A DNA stretch of 64,000 nt from Denticeps clupeoides (GCF_900700375.1 NW_021630118.1:1-64000), one strand, 5' to 3'; positions 1 through 11,589 are shown, counted from the first letter of the stretch. The notes: generated from the sequence alone by a model not told the origin. Translations and numbers: made by a program.

Positions 1-266
1 AAAAAGTGTGTGTGTGACATGACAGAGCATGAACTTACAGAATGCATGCATTGTGCATTTTAAACAAACAAAAACAAATTCGTAACTTTCACTGCTGGTT
101 TAATCATAAAGGCAGAGGTGAGATTTGTAAAATGAAAGAGGATGAATGTTGTTGACTGCTAGATGTTCACCATCACTTGTGTCCTGGGTGTATTGTGTTT
201 TCATGGCTGCTTGATGAACACCTAAAACTAAGCACTACAATTAGTTCCTTGTAGTTTTCATCATAA

Positions 267-348
267 TGGCAGCGGTGGGATTTGAACCCACGCCTCCAAA
301 GAGACTGGAGCTTAAATCCAGCGCCTTAGACCGCTCGGCCACACTACC
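267..348 (-). tRNA. tRNA-Leu(UAA)
   Basis: This is an 82-nt class II tRNA with a long variable arm. Read on the minus strand it begins GGTAGTGTGGCCGAGCGGTC, with a good A box (TGGCCGAGCGG), and it has a good B box (GGTTCAAATCC). The anticodon stem is CTGGA/TCCAG with loop TTTAAGC, giving UAA, which decodes UUA. The acceptor pairs all seven positions allowing G-U, and the discriminator base is A, as LeuRS requires. The body is the one vertebrates normally use for Leu(AAG/UAG). The nearest minus-strand T4 lies about 40 nt past the 3' end. Its Gly partner at 466-537 is decayed. Confidence 0.9.
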
Positions 349-465
349 ATTCGTTAGCTTATTTTAGATCCTGATGTGGTTATAGAACAATTGAGATGAA
401 AACATGACCTTAGCCAAAATGTGGCTTAAAATTTCACAACACAAAAGCAGGACAAAAAAAAGGAC

Positions 466-537
466 TGCGTTGGCTGGGAGTCGAACCCGGGTAAACTAAT
501 TGGAAGGCAGTTATGTTCACCACTATACAACCAAGGC
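466..537 (-). pseudogene. tRNA-Gly(UCC)-like pseudogene, type A
   Basis: This 72-nt tRNA-Gly relative has loop CTTCCAA (anticodon UCC). It has a C-C mismatch at acceptor pair 3, a C-U mismatch closing the anticodon stem and a C-A mismatch in the T stem. The B box GGTTCGACTCC is intact, and a run of eight T follows the 3' end on the minus strand, so it could still be transcribed by Pol III. The alternative is a weak but live Gly(UCC) gene; the stacked mismatches argue against that. Confidence 0.75.
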
Positions 538-911
538 ACAAACTAAGAAGTTTTCCATGTTGTGGAATACCAAGGGCATTAGACCCAAAAGTGGTTATTG
601 CTTTTGGTTGAATACAGATCAGATTGAGATGGGCTTGTGGAAGTGATTGGTGATGTAACTACATAATGTTTAGAAGCATTAACTAATTCTTCTGAGCAAT
701 TGTCACAGTTTTACCCACAGACAGCATGGCACTGGTGAGGAATCGATCTAGTGCTGGATGCCTGAAAGAATCCATGCATCCAGCAGCAATGCATGGCCAG
801 ATACAAAAGTGTGTGCGACATGACAGGGTATGAACTTTACCGAATGCATGCATTGTTCATTTTAAACAAACAAAAACTAATTCATGACCTTTACTGCATT
901 TTTAATCACAT
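538..911. other. Typical intergenic spacer of the tRNA array
   Basis: This representative Gly-to-Leu spacer has AT-rich sequence with A and T runs and a short GT run, conserved across units. It holds no tRNA, snRNA or convincing reading frame. All other tRNA-array gaps over 300 bp hold the same material. Confidence 0.7.
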
Positions 912-994
912 AGGCAGTTGTGGGATTTGAACCCACATTTGTACAACAGACTGGACATTTACACTAGTAGCACAGACCTTTCAGACAAGCTACC
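912..994 (-). pseudogene. tRNA-Leu-like pseudogene, type P
   Basis: This 83-nt relative of the neighbouring Leu genes keeps both ends, most of the T arm and an intact B box (GGTTCAAATCC). The A box and D arm are altered, the anticodon stem is broken (CTAGT/TCCAG) and the variable arm no longer pairs. It is the decayed partner of the whole Gly(CCC) gene at 1140-1210. The conserved B box could still bind TFIIIC (inference). Confidence 0.8.
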
Positions 995-1139
995 TTCTGT
1001 GAGATTTATTAAATGCAACATCTTTACCATGACTATTTTGGGGAAACTAGTAATGCTTCACAGAACATACAGTGACAGGGAGACAACCAAAAGCATCGTA
1101 CAAAGATCAATAGTTTGCGTGTTGTTGTAAAAGGTCCAT

Positions 1140-1210
1140 TGCATTGGCCGGGAATCGAACCCGGGTCAACTGCTTGGGAAGCAGCATGCTCACCACTATA
1201 CCACCAATGC
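1140..1210 (-). tRNA. tRNA-Gly(CCC)
   Basis: The acceptor is perfectly paired (GCATTGG/CCAATGC) with A73. The anticodon stem is GCTGC/GCAGT with loop TTCCCAA, giving CCC, which decodes GGG. The A box and B box (GGTTCGATTCC) are good, and a minus-strand T4 lies about 9 nt beyond the 3' end. This copy is 71 nt rather than 72, with one base missing near the D arm/anticodon stem boundary, perhaps a sequencing error. Confidence 0.82.
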
Positions 1211-1488
1211 ACACAGCTTGCAGGATGTCGTAGTTTTCTTAAAGGGAGCATGGCACTGATAAGGGAGTCAAACTAATGTTTGATGTGTAGTTAGAAGCTA
1301 TACTCAGGATTTTGAGAACAATTTATGGCCAGGTGAAAGAGTGCGTGGGTAAAAGGACAGAGGATGAATGTTATTGACTGCTAGATGTTCACCATCAGGT
1401 GTGTCGTGGGTGTATTGTGTTTTAATGGCTGCTTGATGAACACCTAAAACTAAGCACTACAATTAGTTCCCTGTACTTTAAAACATAA

Positions 1489-1559
1489 TGGCAGCGGTGG
1501 ATTTGAACCGACGCCTCCGAAGAGACTGGAGCCTAAATCCAGCGCCTTAGCCCACTCGC
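1489..1559 (-). pseudogene. 5'-truncated tRNA-Leu(UAG) pseudogene
   Basis: The anticodon loop reads UAG, but the 5' acceptor strand and the first bases of the D arm are deleted (about 19 bp lost, joining straight to spacer). A T-arm base change (accgacg for acccacg) breaks a pair. It is paired with the LINE-split Gly at 1641. Confidence 0.85.
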
Positions 1560-1640
1560 TCATTTTAGATCCTGATGTGTTAAAGAACACTTGAGATGAA
1601 GACATGACCTTATCCAAAATTTGGCTTAAAAAAAGAGGAC

Positions 1641-1702
1641 TGCAGTTGGCTGGGAGTCGAACCTGGGTATCTTGCTTGGAAGGCAGCTATGCTCAACACT
1701 AT
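1641..1702 (-). pseudogene. tRNA-Gly(UCC) pseudogene split by LINE
   Basis: The 3' part, through the D arm, lies here; the 5' ten bases (GCCTTGTTTG) lie at 3532-3541 beyond the LINE. The anticodon is UCC and the B box GGTTCGACTCC is intact. The uninterrupted paralogues read straight through this point, so the LINE entered the tRNA D-arm/acceptor region. Confidence 0.88.
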
Positions 1703-3531
1703 TCAGAATCAGAAACAGAATCGTATTATTGGCCAAGTAAGTGCAAGCACATACAAAGGAAATTGATTCCGGTAGATGGTGTCTCTCAAGTACAATGTAG
1801 GAAAAAAAGATAAAAAACAACAACAACAACAAACAACAACAACAACAATGTGTAAGGGTGTTGTGTTATTGTCCAAGTTGTGGATTGTTTGTGATTTATA
1901 ATAACTATAACTATATCTACTATTTATGAATAAATAGGCAAAAAAACAAACGAAATCTTATATACAAGTGAACATAAAGTGCAGTGTGTAATGATGGATG
2001 AGATTTACAGTATCAGCCTGTTTAGGCAGGGAGATGGCGAGGGGGAAGAAACTGTTCTTGTGTCGGCTGGTCCTGGTCTGCAGGCTTCTATAACGTCTGC
2101 CAGCGAGCAGCAGGTCAAAGAGCCTGTGACCAGGGTGTGAGGGGTCTGAGATGATTTTCCCTGCCCTTTTCCTGGATCTTGAGAGGTACAGGTCCTGGAT
2201 GGAGGGCAAGGGGGCACCGGTGATCCTTTCTGCTGACCGTACAGTCCGCTGCAGTCTGATCCTGTCCGGTTTAGTGGCTGCTCCATACCAGACAGTGATG
2301 GAGGAGCACAGGACAGACTCAATGACCGCAGTGTAGAACTGGATCAGCAGCTCCTGTGGAAGACTGTACTTCCCCAGTTACCTCAGGAAGTACATCCTCT
2401 GCTGGGTCTTTTTGAGGATGGAGGAGATGTTGGTCTCCCACTTCAGGTCCTGGGAAATGGTGGTGCCTAGGAATGTGAAGGTCTCCACAATAGACACCAG
2501 CCTGTCTGATATAGTGAGGGGGAGCAATGTTGAGGGATGTCTCCTGAAGTCCACCGTCATCTCCACAGTCTTAAGCGTGTTCAGCACCAGGTTGTGTTGA
2601 CTGCACCAGAGTACCAGACGCTCAACTTCCTGTCGGTATGCAGACTCATCACCATCCTGGATGAGCCCAATGACAGTGGTGTCGTCTGCAAACTTCAGGA
2701 GTTTCACAGTTGAGTTCCTGGAGGGCAGTCGTTGGTGTACAGGGAGAAGAGAAGTGGGGGAGGACACATCTGAGGGGCACCAGTACTGAGGGACCGTGTT
2801 CCAGAAGTGATCTCCCTCAGCCTCACTTGCTGCTTCCTGTCTGTCAGGAAGCTGGTGATCCACTTGCAGGTACCAGGTGACACGCTGAGCTGGGAGAGTT
2901 TGGAGGTGAGGAGTTCAGGCACAATGGTGTTGAATGCCGAGCTGAAGTCCACAAACAGAATCCTGGCATAGGTTCCCGGGCGGTCGAGATGTTGCAGGAT
3001 GTAATGCAGCCCCATATTCACTACATCATCCACCGACCTGTTTGCCCGGTAGGCAAACTGCAGGGGGTCCAGTTGGTGTTCTGTGATGTCCTTTAGATGG
3101 GCTAAAACCAGGCGTTCAAAGGATTTCATGACCACAGACGTCAAGACGACAGGTCTGTAGTCATTTGGAACAGTGATGGTGGGTTTCTTGGGGACCGGAA
3201 TAATGGTGGAGCGTTTGAAGCAGGTGGGAACTTCACACAGCTCCAGGGATCTGTTGAAGATGTGGGGGAAGATGGGAGCCAGCTGTTCAGCACAGGCTTT
3301 GAGACAAGAGGGGGAGACACTGTCTGGACCTGCGGCTTTCCTGGTCTTCTGTTTCTGGAACAGCCAACGCACATCTTCAACGTGTATTCTGAGATCCAGG
3401 GGGGGGGGGGGGGGAGAGAGGTGTGACAGGGTTCATTGTCTCTGGGAAGGGGTGGGTGACGAGGAGGATGGGGGGTGAGGAGTGATGGTGGTCTGTGTTC
3501 TGGAGTGGGGTGGTTGAGGGGTGTGAATCTT
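1703..3531 (-). mobile_element. 5'-truncated CR1/L2-superfamily LINE, copy 1
   Basis: This copy holds the reverse transcriptase, C-terminal domain and 3' UTR of a non-LTR retrotransposon; the endonuclease and ORF1 are missing. The 3' end carries TTCTG-type short repeats and no poly(A), as in CR1/L2/Rex1 elements. A CAA-type microsatellite sits in the 3' UTR. This is the short class: it lacks about 60 bp of the G-rich 5' stretch present in copies 2-6. Reading frames are interrupted. Confidence 0.88.
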
Positions 3532-4063
3532 CAAACAAGGCACAAACTAGGAAGTTTTCCATGTTGTGGAATACCAAATGCATTTAGACCAAAAGTTGTA
3601 TTTGCTTTTGGTTGAATACAGATCAGATTGAGATGGGCTGTGGAAGTGAGTGGTGGTGTAACTACATGATGTTAAGAAGCATTATTTAATTCCTCTGGGC
3701 AATTGTCACAGATTTTCCCACAGAGGATGGCCCGGTGAGCAATCAATCTAATGCTGGATTCCTGAAAGAATCCATGGTCAGGGCAACAGCAGCAATGCAT
3801 GGCCAGATAAAAAAGTGTGTGTGACATGACAGAGCATGAACTTTACAGAATGCATGCATTGTGCATTTTAAACAAAAAAAAAGTCCTTAACTTTCACTGC
3901 TGGTTTAATCATATAGGCAGAGGTGAGATTTGTAAAAAAGAGGATGAATATTATTGACTGCTAGATGTTCACCATTAGGTGTGTCATAGGTGTATTTGTT
4001 TGCATGGCTGCTTGATGAACACCTAAAACTAAACACTACAATTAGTTCCTGTACTTTAAATAA

Positions 4064-4144
4064 TGGCAGCGGTGGGATTTGAACCCACGCCTCCAAGAGA
4101 CTGGAGCTTAAATCCAGCGCCTTAGACCGCTCGGCCACACTACC
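4064..4144 (-). tRNA. tRNA-Leu(UAA)
   Basis: It is 81 nt, one A short in the variable arm, and otherwise matches the 82-nt consensus. The A and B boxes are intact. Confidence 0.8.
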
Positions 4145-4258
4145 ATTCGTTAGCTTATTTTAGATTGATTTGTTATAGAACAATTGAGATGAAAACATGA
4201 CCTTAGCCAAAATGTGGCTTAAAATTTCACAACACAAAAGCAGGACAAAAAAAAGGAC

Positions 4259-4330
4259 TGCGTTGGCTGGGAGTCGAACCCGGGTAAACTAATTGGAAGG
4301 CAGTTATGTTCACCACTATACAACCAAGGC
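4259..4330 (-). pseudogene. tRNA-Gly(UCC)-like pseudogene, type A
   Basis: It is identical in plan to 466-537 and is the decayed partner of the Leu at 4064. Confidence 0.75.
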
Positions 4331-4714
4331 ACAAACTAAGAAGTTTTCCATGTTGTGGAATACCAAGGGCATTTAGACCCAAAAGTGGTTATTGCTTTTG
4401 GTTGAATACAGATCAGATTGAGATGGGCTGTGGAAGTGAGTGGTGATGTAAGCTACAATGATGATTGGAAGCATTAACTAATTCGTCCGAGCAATTGTCC
4501 ACAGTTTTAACCCACAGAACCATGGCACTGGTGAGGAATCGATCAAGTGCTGGATGCCTGAAAGAATCCATGGGCAGGGCAACAGCAGCAATGCATGGCC
4601 AGATACAAAAGTGTGTGCGACATGACAGGGTATGAACTTTACCGAATGCATGCATTGTTCATTTAAACAAACAAAACTATTCATGACCTTTACTTACTGC
4701 ATTTTTAATCACAT

Positions 4715-4798
4715 AGGCAGTTGTGGGATTTGAACCCACATTTGTACAACAGACTGGACATTTACACTAGTAGCACAGGACCTTTCAGACAAGCTACC
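4715..4798 (-). pseudogene. tRNA-Leu-like pseudogene, type P
   Basis: It is 84 nt with one extra G. The B box is intact. It is paired with Gly(CCC) at 4945. Confidence 0.78.
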
Positions 4799-4944
4799 TC
4801 TGTAGATTTATTAAATGCAACATCTTTACCATGACTATTTTGAGGGAAACTAGTAATGCTTCACAGAACATACAGTGACAGGGAGAACAACCAAAAGCAT
4901 CGTACAAAGATCAATAGGTTGGCGTGTTGTTGTAAAAGGTCCAT

Positions 4945-5016
4945 TGCATTGGCCGGGAATCGAACCCGGGTCAACTGCTTGGGAAGCAGCTATGCTCACC
5001 ACTATACCACCAATGC
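4945..5016 (-). tRNA. tRNA-Gly(CCC)
   Basis: This is a full 72-nt copy with all stems paired, both promoter boxes and a downstream T4. Confidence 0.9.
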
Positions 5017-5294
5017 ACACAGCTTGCAGGTTGTCGTAGATTTTCTTAAAGGGAGCATGGCACTGATAAGGGGTCAAACTAATGTTTGATGTGTAGTTAG
5101 AAGCTATACTCAGGATTTTGAGAACAATTTATGGCCAGGTGAAGAGTGCGTGGGGTAAAATGGACAGAGGATGAATGTTATTGACTGCTAGATGTTCACC
5201 ATCAGGTGTGTCGTGGGTGTATTGTGTTTTAATGGCTGCTTGATGAACACCTAAACTAAGCACTACAATTAGTTCCCTGTACTTTAAAACATAA

Positions 5295-5367
5295 TGGCAG
5301 CGGTGGGGATTTGAACCGACGCCTCCGAAGAGACTGGAGCCTAAATCCAGCGCCTTAGCCCACTCGG
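5295..5367 (-). pseudogene. 5'-truncated tRNA-Leu(UAG) pseudogene
   Basis: It has the same 5' deletion and T-arm change as 1489-1559, plus one extra G. Confidence 0.85.
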
Positions 5368-5449
5368 CTCATTTTAGATCCTGATGTGTTAAAGAACACT
5401 TGAGATGAAGACATGACCTTATCCAAAATTTGGCTTAAAAAAAGAGGAC

Positions 5450-5510
5450 TGCATTGGCTGGGAGTCGAACCTGGGTATCTTGCTTGGAAGGCAGCTATGC
5501 TCAACACTAT
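5450..5510 (-). pseudogene. tRNA-Gly(UCC) pseudogene split by LINE
   Basis: The remaining 5' ten bases lie at 7403-7412. Confidence 0.88.
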
Positions 5511-7402
5511 TCAGAATCAGAAACAGAATCGTATTTATTGGCCAAGTAAGTGCAAGCACATACAAGGAAATTGATTCCGGTAGATGGTGTCTCTCAAGTA
5601 CAATGTAGGAAAAAAAAAGATAAAAAACAACAACAACAAACAACAACAACAACAATGTGTAAGGGTGTTGTGTTATTGTCCAAGTTGTGGATTGTTTGTG
5701 ATTTATAAATAACTATAACTATATCTACTATTTATGAATAAATAGGCAAAAACAAACGAAATCTTATATACAAGTGAACATAAAGTGCAGTGTGTAATGA
5801 TGGATGAGATTTACAGTATCAGCCGTTTAGGAGGGAGATGGCGACGGGGAAGAAACTGTTCTTGTGTCGGCTGGTCCTGGTCTGCAGGCTTCTATAACGT
5901 CTGCCAGCGAGCAGCAGGTCAAAGAGCCTGTGACCAGGGTGTGAGGGGTCTGAGATGATTTTCCCTGCCCTTTTCCTGGATCTTGAGAGGTACAGGTCCT
6001 GGATGGAGGGCAAGGGGGCACCGGTGATCCTTTCTGCTGACCGTACAGTCCGCTGCAGTCTGATCCTGTCCGGTTTAGTGGCTGCTCCATACCAGACAGT
6101 GATGGAGGAGCACAGGACAGATTCAATGACCGCAGTGTAGAACTGGATCAGCAGCTCCTGTGGAAGACTGTACTTCCCCAGTTACCTCAGGAAGTACATC
6201 CTCTGCTGGGTCTTTTTGAGGATGGAGGAGATGTTGGTCTCCCACTTCAGGTCCTGGGAAATGGTGGTGCCTAGGAATGTGAAGGTCTCCACAATAGACA
6301 CCAGCCTGTCTGATATAGTGAGGGGGGAGCAATGTTGAGGGATGTCTCCTGAAGTCCACCGTCATCTCCACAGTCTTAAGCGTGTTCAGCACCAGGTTGT
6401 GTTGACTGCACCAGAGTACCAGACGCTCAACTTCCTGTCGGTATGCAGACTCATCACCATCCTGGATGAGTCCAATGACAGTGGTGTCGTCTGCAAACTT
6501 CAGGAGTTTCACAGTTGAGTTCCTGGAGGGCAGTCGTTGGTGTACAGGGAGAAGAGAAGTGGGGAGAGGACACATCCGTGAGGGGCACCAGTACTGAGGG
6601 ACCGTGTTCCAGAAGTGATCTCCCTCAGCCTCACTTGCTGCTTCCTGTCTGTCAGGAAGCTGGTGAATCCACTTGCAGGTAACCAGGTGACACGCTGAGC
6701 TGGGAGAGTTTGGAGGTGAGGAGTTCAGGCACAATGGTGTTGAATGCCGAGCTGAAGTCCACAAACAGAATCCTGGCATAGGTTCCCGGGCGGTCGAGAT
6801 GTTGCAGGATGTATGCAGCCCCATATTCACTACATCATCCACCGACCTGTTTGCCCGGTAGGCAAACTGCAGGGGGTCCAGTTGGGTGTTCTGTGATGTC
6901 CTTTAGATGGGCTAAAACCAGGCGTTCAAAGGATTTTCATGACCACAGACGTCAAGACGACAGGTCTGTAGTCATTTGGAACAGTGATGGTGGGTTTCTT
7001 GGGGACCGGAATAATGGTGGAGCGTTTGAAGCAGGTGGGAACTTCACACAGCTCCAGGGATCTGTTGAAGATGTGGGGGAAGATGGGAGCCAGCTGTTCA
7101 GCACAGGCTTTGAGACAAGAGGGGGAGACACTGTCTGGACCTGCGGCTTTCCTGGTCTTCTGTTTCTGGAACAGCCAACGCACATCTTCAACGTGTATTC
7201 TGAGTTTCAGGGGGGGTGGGGGGGTTGTGATTGGAGTCGTTGACTCTGGGCAGGGGAGGGTGAGGGAGGAGGGTGGGGGGGAGAGAGGTGTGACAGGGTT
7301 CATTGTCTCTGGGAAGGGGTGGGTGACGGAGGAGGATGGGGGGGGTGAGGAGTGATGGTGGTCTGTGTTTCTGGAGTGGGGTGGTTGAGGGGTGTGAATC
7401 TT
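5511..7402 (-). mobile_element. 5'-truncated CR1/L2-superfamily LINE, copy 2
   Basis: This is the long class, with the full G-rich stretch at the 5' side. Compared with copies 5-7 the RT frame carries several extra single-base indels, some likely read errors. Confidence 0.88.
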
Positions 7403-7952
7403 CAACCAAGGCACAAACTAGGAAGTTTTCCATGTTGTGGAATACCAAGGGCATTTAGACCCAAAAGTGGTTATTGCTTTTGGTTGAATACAGATCAGAT
7501 TGAGATGGGCTGTGGAAGTGAGTGGTGGTGTAACTACATGATGTTAAGAAGCATTATTTAATTCCTCTGGGCAATTGTCACAGATTTTCCCACAGAGAGC
7601 ATGGCCCGGGTGAGCAATCAATCTAATGCTGGATTCCTGAAAGAATCCATGGTCAGGGCAACAGCAGCAATGCATGGCCAGATAAAAAAGTGTGTGTGTG
7701 ACATGACAGAGCATGAACTTTACAGAATGCATGCATTGTGCATTTTAAACAAAAAAAAAAAGTCCTTAACTTTCACTGCTGGTTTAATCATATAGGCAGA
7801 GGTGAGATTTGTAAAAAGACAGACGGATGAATATTATTGACTGCTAGATGTTCACCATTAGGTGTGGTCATAGGTGTATTTTGTTTGCATGGCTGCTTGA
7901 TGAACACCTAAAACTAAACACTACAATTAGTTCCCTGTACTTTAAAACATAA

Positions 7953-8036
7953 TGGCAGCGGTGTGGGATTTGAACCCACGCCTCCGAAGAGACTGGAGCC
8001 TTAATCCAGCGCCTTAGACCGCTCGGCCACACTACC
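7953..8036 (-). tRNA. tRNA-Leu(AAG)
   Basis: The anticodon loop is TTAAGGC, giving AAG, which is expected to become IAG and read CUU/CUC. The copy is 84 nt because of two extra bases between acceptor and T stem that no later AAG copy has; these are a local mutation or a read error. A minus-strand T4 begins about 6 nt downstream. Confidence 0.75.
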
Positions 8037-8152
8037 ATTCGTTAGCTCATTTCCGATTCTGATTTGTTATTGAACACTTGAGATGAAGACATGACCTTAG
8101 CCAAAATTTGGCTTAAAAGTTGCACAACACAAAAGCAGGACAAAAAAAGGAC

Positions 8153-8224
8153 TGCATTGGTTGGGAGTCCAACCTGGGTCAACTAACTGGAAGGCAGCTA
8201 TGCTCACCACTATACAACCAAGGA
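8153..8224 (-). pseudogene. tRNA-Gly(UCC)-like pseudogene, type C
   Basis: The anticodon loop is CTTCCAG. The B box is broken (GGTTGGACTCC, C56 to G), and the acceptor and anticodon stems have mismatches. It is the partner of Leu(AAG) at 7953. A T7 run lies downstream. Confidence 0.75.
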
Positions 8225-8747
8225 ACAAACTAGGAAGTTTTCCATGTTGTGGAATACCAAGGGCATTTAGACCCAAAAGTGGTTATTGCTTTTGGTTGAA
8301 TACAGATCAGATTGAGATGGGCTGTGGAAGTGAGTGGTGATGTAACTACATTGATGATTAGAAATTAACTAATTCGTCCGAGCAATTGTCACAGTTTTAC
8401 CCACAGAAACCATGGCACTGGTGAGGAATCGATCTAGTGCTGGATGCCTGAAAGAATCCATGGGCAGGGCAACAGCAGCAATGCATGGCCAGATACAAAA
8501 GTGTGTGTGACATGACAGGGCATGAACTTTACAGAATGCATGCATTGTGCATTTTAAAACAAAAAAAAAATTCGTAACTTTCACTGCTGGTTTAATCATA
8601 AGGCAGAGGTGAGATTTGTAAAAAGAAGAGGATGAATTTTGACTGCTAGATGTTCACCATTAGGTGTGTCGTGGGTGTATTTTGTTTGCATGGCTGCTTG
8701 ATGAACACCTAAACACTACAATTAGTTCCCTGTACTTTAAAACATAA

Positions 8748-8829
8748 TGGCAGCGGTGGGATTTGAACCCACGCCTCCAAAGAGACTGGAGCTTAAATCC
8801 AGCGCCTTAGACCGCTCGGCCACACTACC
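8748..8829 (-). tRNA. tRNA-Leu(UAA)
   Basis: This 82-nt copy matches the consensus and has the trailer with a near T4. Confidence 0.9.
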
Positions 8830-8943
8830 ATTCGTTAGCTTATTTTAGATCTGATTGTATATGAACAATTGAGATGAAAACATGACCCTTAGCCAAAATG
8901 TGGCTTAAAATTTCACACACAAAAGCAGGACAAAAAAAAGGAC

Positions 8944-9015
8944 TGCGTTGGCTTGGGAGTCGAACCGGGTAAACTAATTGGAAGGCAGTTATGTTCACCA
9001 CTATACAACCAAGGC
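8944..9015 (-). pseudogene. tRNA-Gly(UCC)-like pseudogene, type A
   Basis: It is type A with one base gained and one lost around the T arm. Confidence 0.72.
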
Positions 9016-9388
9016 ACAAACTAAGAAGTTTTCCATGTTGTGGAATACCAAGGGTATTTAGACCCAAAAGTGGTTATTGCTTTTGGTTGAATACAGATCA
9101 GATTGAGATGGGCTGTGGAAGTGATTGGTGATGTAACTACATAATGTTAGAAGCATTAACTAATTCTTCTGAGCAATTGTCACAGTTTTACCCACAGACA
9201 GCATGGCACTGGTGAGGAATCGATCTAGTGCTGGATGCCTGAAAGAATCCATGCATCCAGCAGCAATGCATGGCCAGATACAAAAGTGTGTGCGACATGA
9301 CAGGGTATGAACTTTACCGAATGCATGCATTGTTAATTTTAAACAAACAAAAACTAATTCATGACCTTTACTGCATTTTTAATCACAT

Positions 9389-9471
9389 AGGCAGTTGTGG
9401 GATTTGAACCCACATTTGTAAAACAGACTGGACATTTACACTAGTAGCACAGACCTTTCAGACAAGCTACC
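9389..9471 (-). pseudogene. tRNA-Leu-like pseudogene, type P
   Basis: It is 83 nt with an intact B box and is paired with Gly(CCC) at 9614. Confidence 0.8.
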
Positions 9472-9613
9472 TTCTGTGAGATTTATTAAATGCAACATCT
9501 TTACCATGACTATTTTGGGAAACTAGTAATGCTTCACAGAACATACAGTGACAGGGACAACCAAAAGCATCGTACAAAGATCAATAGTTTGCGTGTTGTT
9601 GTAAAAGGTCCAT

Positions 9614-9683
9614 TGCATTGGCCGGGAATCGAACCCGGTCAACTGCTTGGGAAGCAGCATGCTCACCACTATACCACCAATGC
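9614..9683 (-). tRNA. tRNA-Gly(CCC)
   Basis: It is 70 nt, missing one G in the T stem and one base near the anticodon stem. It is functional only if these are read errors. Confidence 0.7.
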
Positions 9684-9958
9684 ACACAGCTTGCAGGATG
9701 TCGTAGTTTTTCTTAAAGGGAGCATGGCACTGATAAGGAGTCAAACTAATGTTTGATGTGTAGTTAGAAGCTATACTCAGGATTTTGAGAACAATTTATG
9801 GCCAGGTGAATGAGTGCGTGGGTAAAAGGACAGGATGAATGTTATTGACTGCTAGATGTTCACCATCAGGTGTGTCGTGGGTGTATTGTGTTTGCATGGC
9901 TGCTTGATGAACACCTAAAACAAACGCTACAATTAGTTCCTTGTAGTTTTCATCATAA

Positions 9959-10041
9959 TGGCAGCGGTGGGATTTGAACCCACGCCTCCGAAGGAGACTG
10001 GAGCCTAAATCCAGCGCCTTAGACCGCTCGGCCACACTACC
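9959..10041 (-). tRNA. tRNA-Leu(UAG)
   Basis: The anticodon loop is TTTAGGC, giving UAG, which reads CUA. The copy is 83 nt with one extra G in the variable arm. The first T4 lies about 35 nt downstream. Confidence 0.82.
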
Positions 10042-10157
10042 ACTCATTAGGTTTTTTAGATCCTGATGTGTTATAGAACACTTGAGATGAAAACATGACC
10101 TTAGCCAAAATTTGGCTTAAAAAGTTGCACAACACAAAGCAGGATGAAAAAGAGGAC

Positions 10158-10231
10158 TGCGTTGGCTGGGAGTCCAAACCCGGGTCAAACTAACCTGAAG
10201 GCAGCTATGCTCACCACTATACAACAAAGGC
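10158..10231 (-). pseudogene. tRNA-Gly-like pseudogene with UCA anticodon, type B
   Basis: The anticodon loop CTTCAGG places UCA at 34-36, which would read the UGA stop. The anticodon stem has a closing mismatch, the acceptor has two mismatches and the B box is broken (GGTTGGACTCC). It is 74 nt here because of extra A bases. Confidence 0.72.
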
Positions 10232-10772
10232 ACAAACTAGGAAGTTTTCCATGTTGTGGAATACCAAGTGCATTTAGACCCAAAGTGGTTATTTCTTTTG
10301 GTTGAATACGAGATCAGATTGAGATGGGCTGTGGAAGTGAGTGGTACTGTAACTACTGATGTTTAGAAAAATTAACTATTTCTTCTGAGCAATTGTCACA
10401 GTTTTTCCCACAGACAGCATGGCACTGGTGAGGAATCAGTCTAGTGCTGGATGCTGAAAGAATCCATGGTCAGGGGCAACAGCAGCAATGCATGCCAAAT
10501 GAAAAAAAGTGTGTGTGTGACATGACAGAGCATGAACTTTACAGAATGCATGCATTGTGCATTTTAAACAAACAAAAAACAAATTCGTAACTTTCACTGC
10601 TGGTTTAATCATAAGGCGAGGTGAGATTTGTAAAATGAAAGAGGATGAATGTTGTTGACTGCTAGATGTTCACCATCATGTGTGTCGTGGGTGTATTGTG
10701 TTTTGCATGGCTGCTTGAGGACACCTAAAACAAAACACTACAATTAGTTCCCTGTACGTTTAAAACTAATAA

Positions 10773-10855
10773 TGGCAGCGGTGGGATTTGAACCCCCGCC
10801 TCCAAAGAGACTGGAGCTTAAATCCAGCGCCTTAGAGCCGCTCGGCCACACTACC
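10773..10855 (-). tRNA. tRNA-Leu(UAA)
   Basis: It is 83 nt. An extra G by the D loop and an A-to-C change in the T stem distinguish it from the consensus. Confidence 0.75.
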
Positions 10856-10972
10856 ATCGTTAGCTTATTTTAGATCCTGATGTGTTATAGAACAATTGAG
10901 ATGAAAACATGACCTTAGCCAAAATTTGGCTTAAAAGTTGCACAACACAAAAGCAGGATGAAAAAAGAGGAC

Positions 10973-11046
10973 TGCGTTGGCTGGGAGTCCAACCCGGGTA
11001 AACTAACTTGAAGGCAGCTTATGCTTCACCACTATACAACAAAGGC
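10973..11046 (-). pseudogene. tRNA-Gly-like pseudogene with UCA anticodon, type B
   Basis: The loop is CTTCAAG. It is 74 nt with two extra bases. Confidence 0.7.
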
Positions 11047-11589
11047 ACAAACTAGGAAGTTTTCCATGTTGTGGAATACCAAGGGCATTTAGACCCAAAA
11101 GTGGTTATTTCTTTTGGTTGAATAGAGATCAGATTGAGATGGGCTGTGGAAGTGAGTGGAGACTGTAACTACATGATGTTTAGAACAATTAACTAATTCT
11201 TCTGAGCAATTGTCACAGTTTTTCCCACAGACAGCATGGCACTGGTGAGGAATCAGATCTAGTGCTGGATGCCTGAAAGAATCCATGGTCAGGGCAACAG
11301 CAGCAATGCATGGCCAAATGAAAAAAGTGTGTGTGTGCCATGACAGAGTATGAACTTTACCAGAATGCATGCATTGTGCATTTTAAACAAACAAAAACAA
11401 ATTCGTAACTTTCACTGCTGGTTTAATCATAAAGGCAGAGGTGAGATTTGTAAAATGAAAGAGGATGAATGTTGTTGACTGCTAGATGTTCACCATCACT
11501 TGTGTCCTGGGTGTATTGTGTTTTCATGGCTGCTTGATGAACACCTAAAACTAAGCACTACAATTAGTTCCTTGTAGTTTTCATCATAA

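Noticed and set aside
912-994. Type P relic as a separate tRNA family (loop could read AAA, Phe-like)
   Set aside because: Its ends, length, B box and variable-arm layout match the neighbouring Leu genes, and its anticodon stem does not pair.
1703-1740. LINE 3' tail as a separate SINE
   Set aside because: The tail runs without a break into the RT-bearing LINE and has no Pol III promoter of its own.
10158-10231. Selenocysteine tRNA because of the UCA anticodon
   Set aside because: tRNA-Sec has about 90 nt, a long acceptor and a long variable arm. This is a 72-nt Gly-type body with broken stems.
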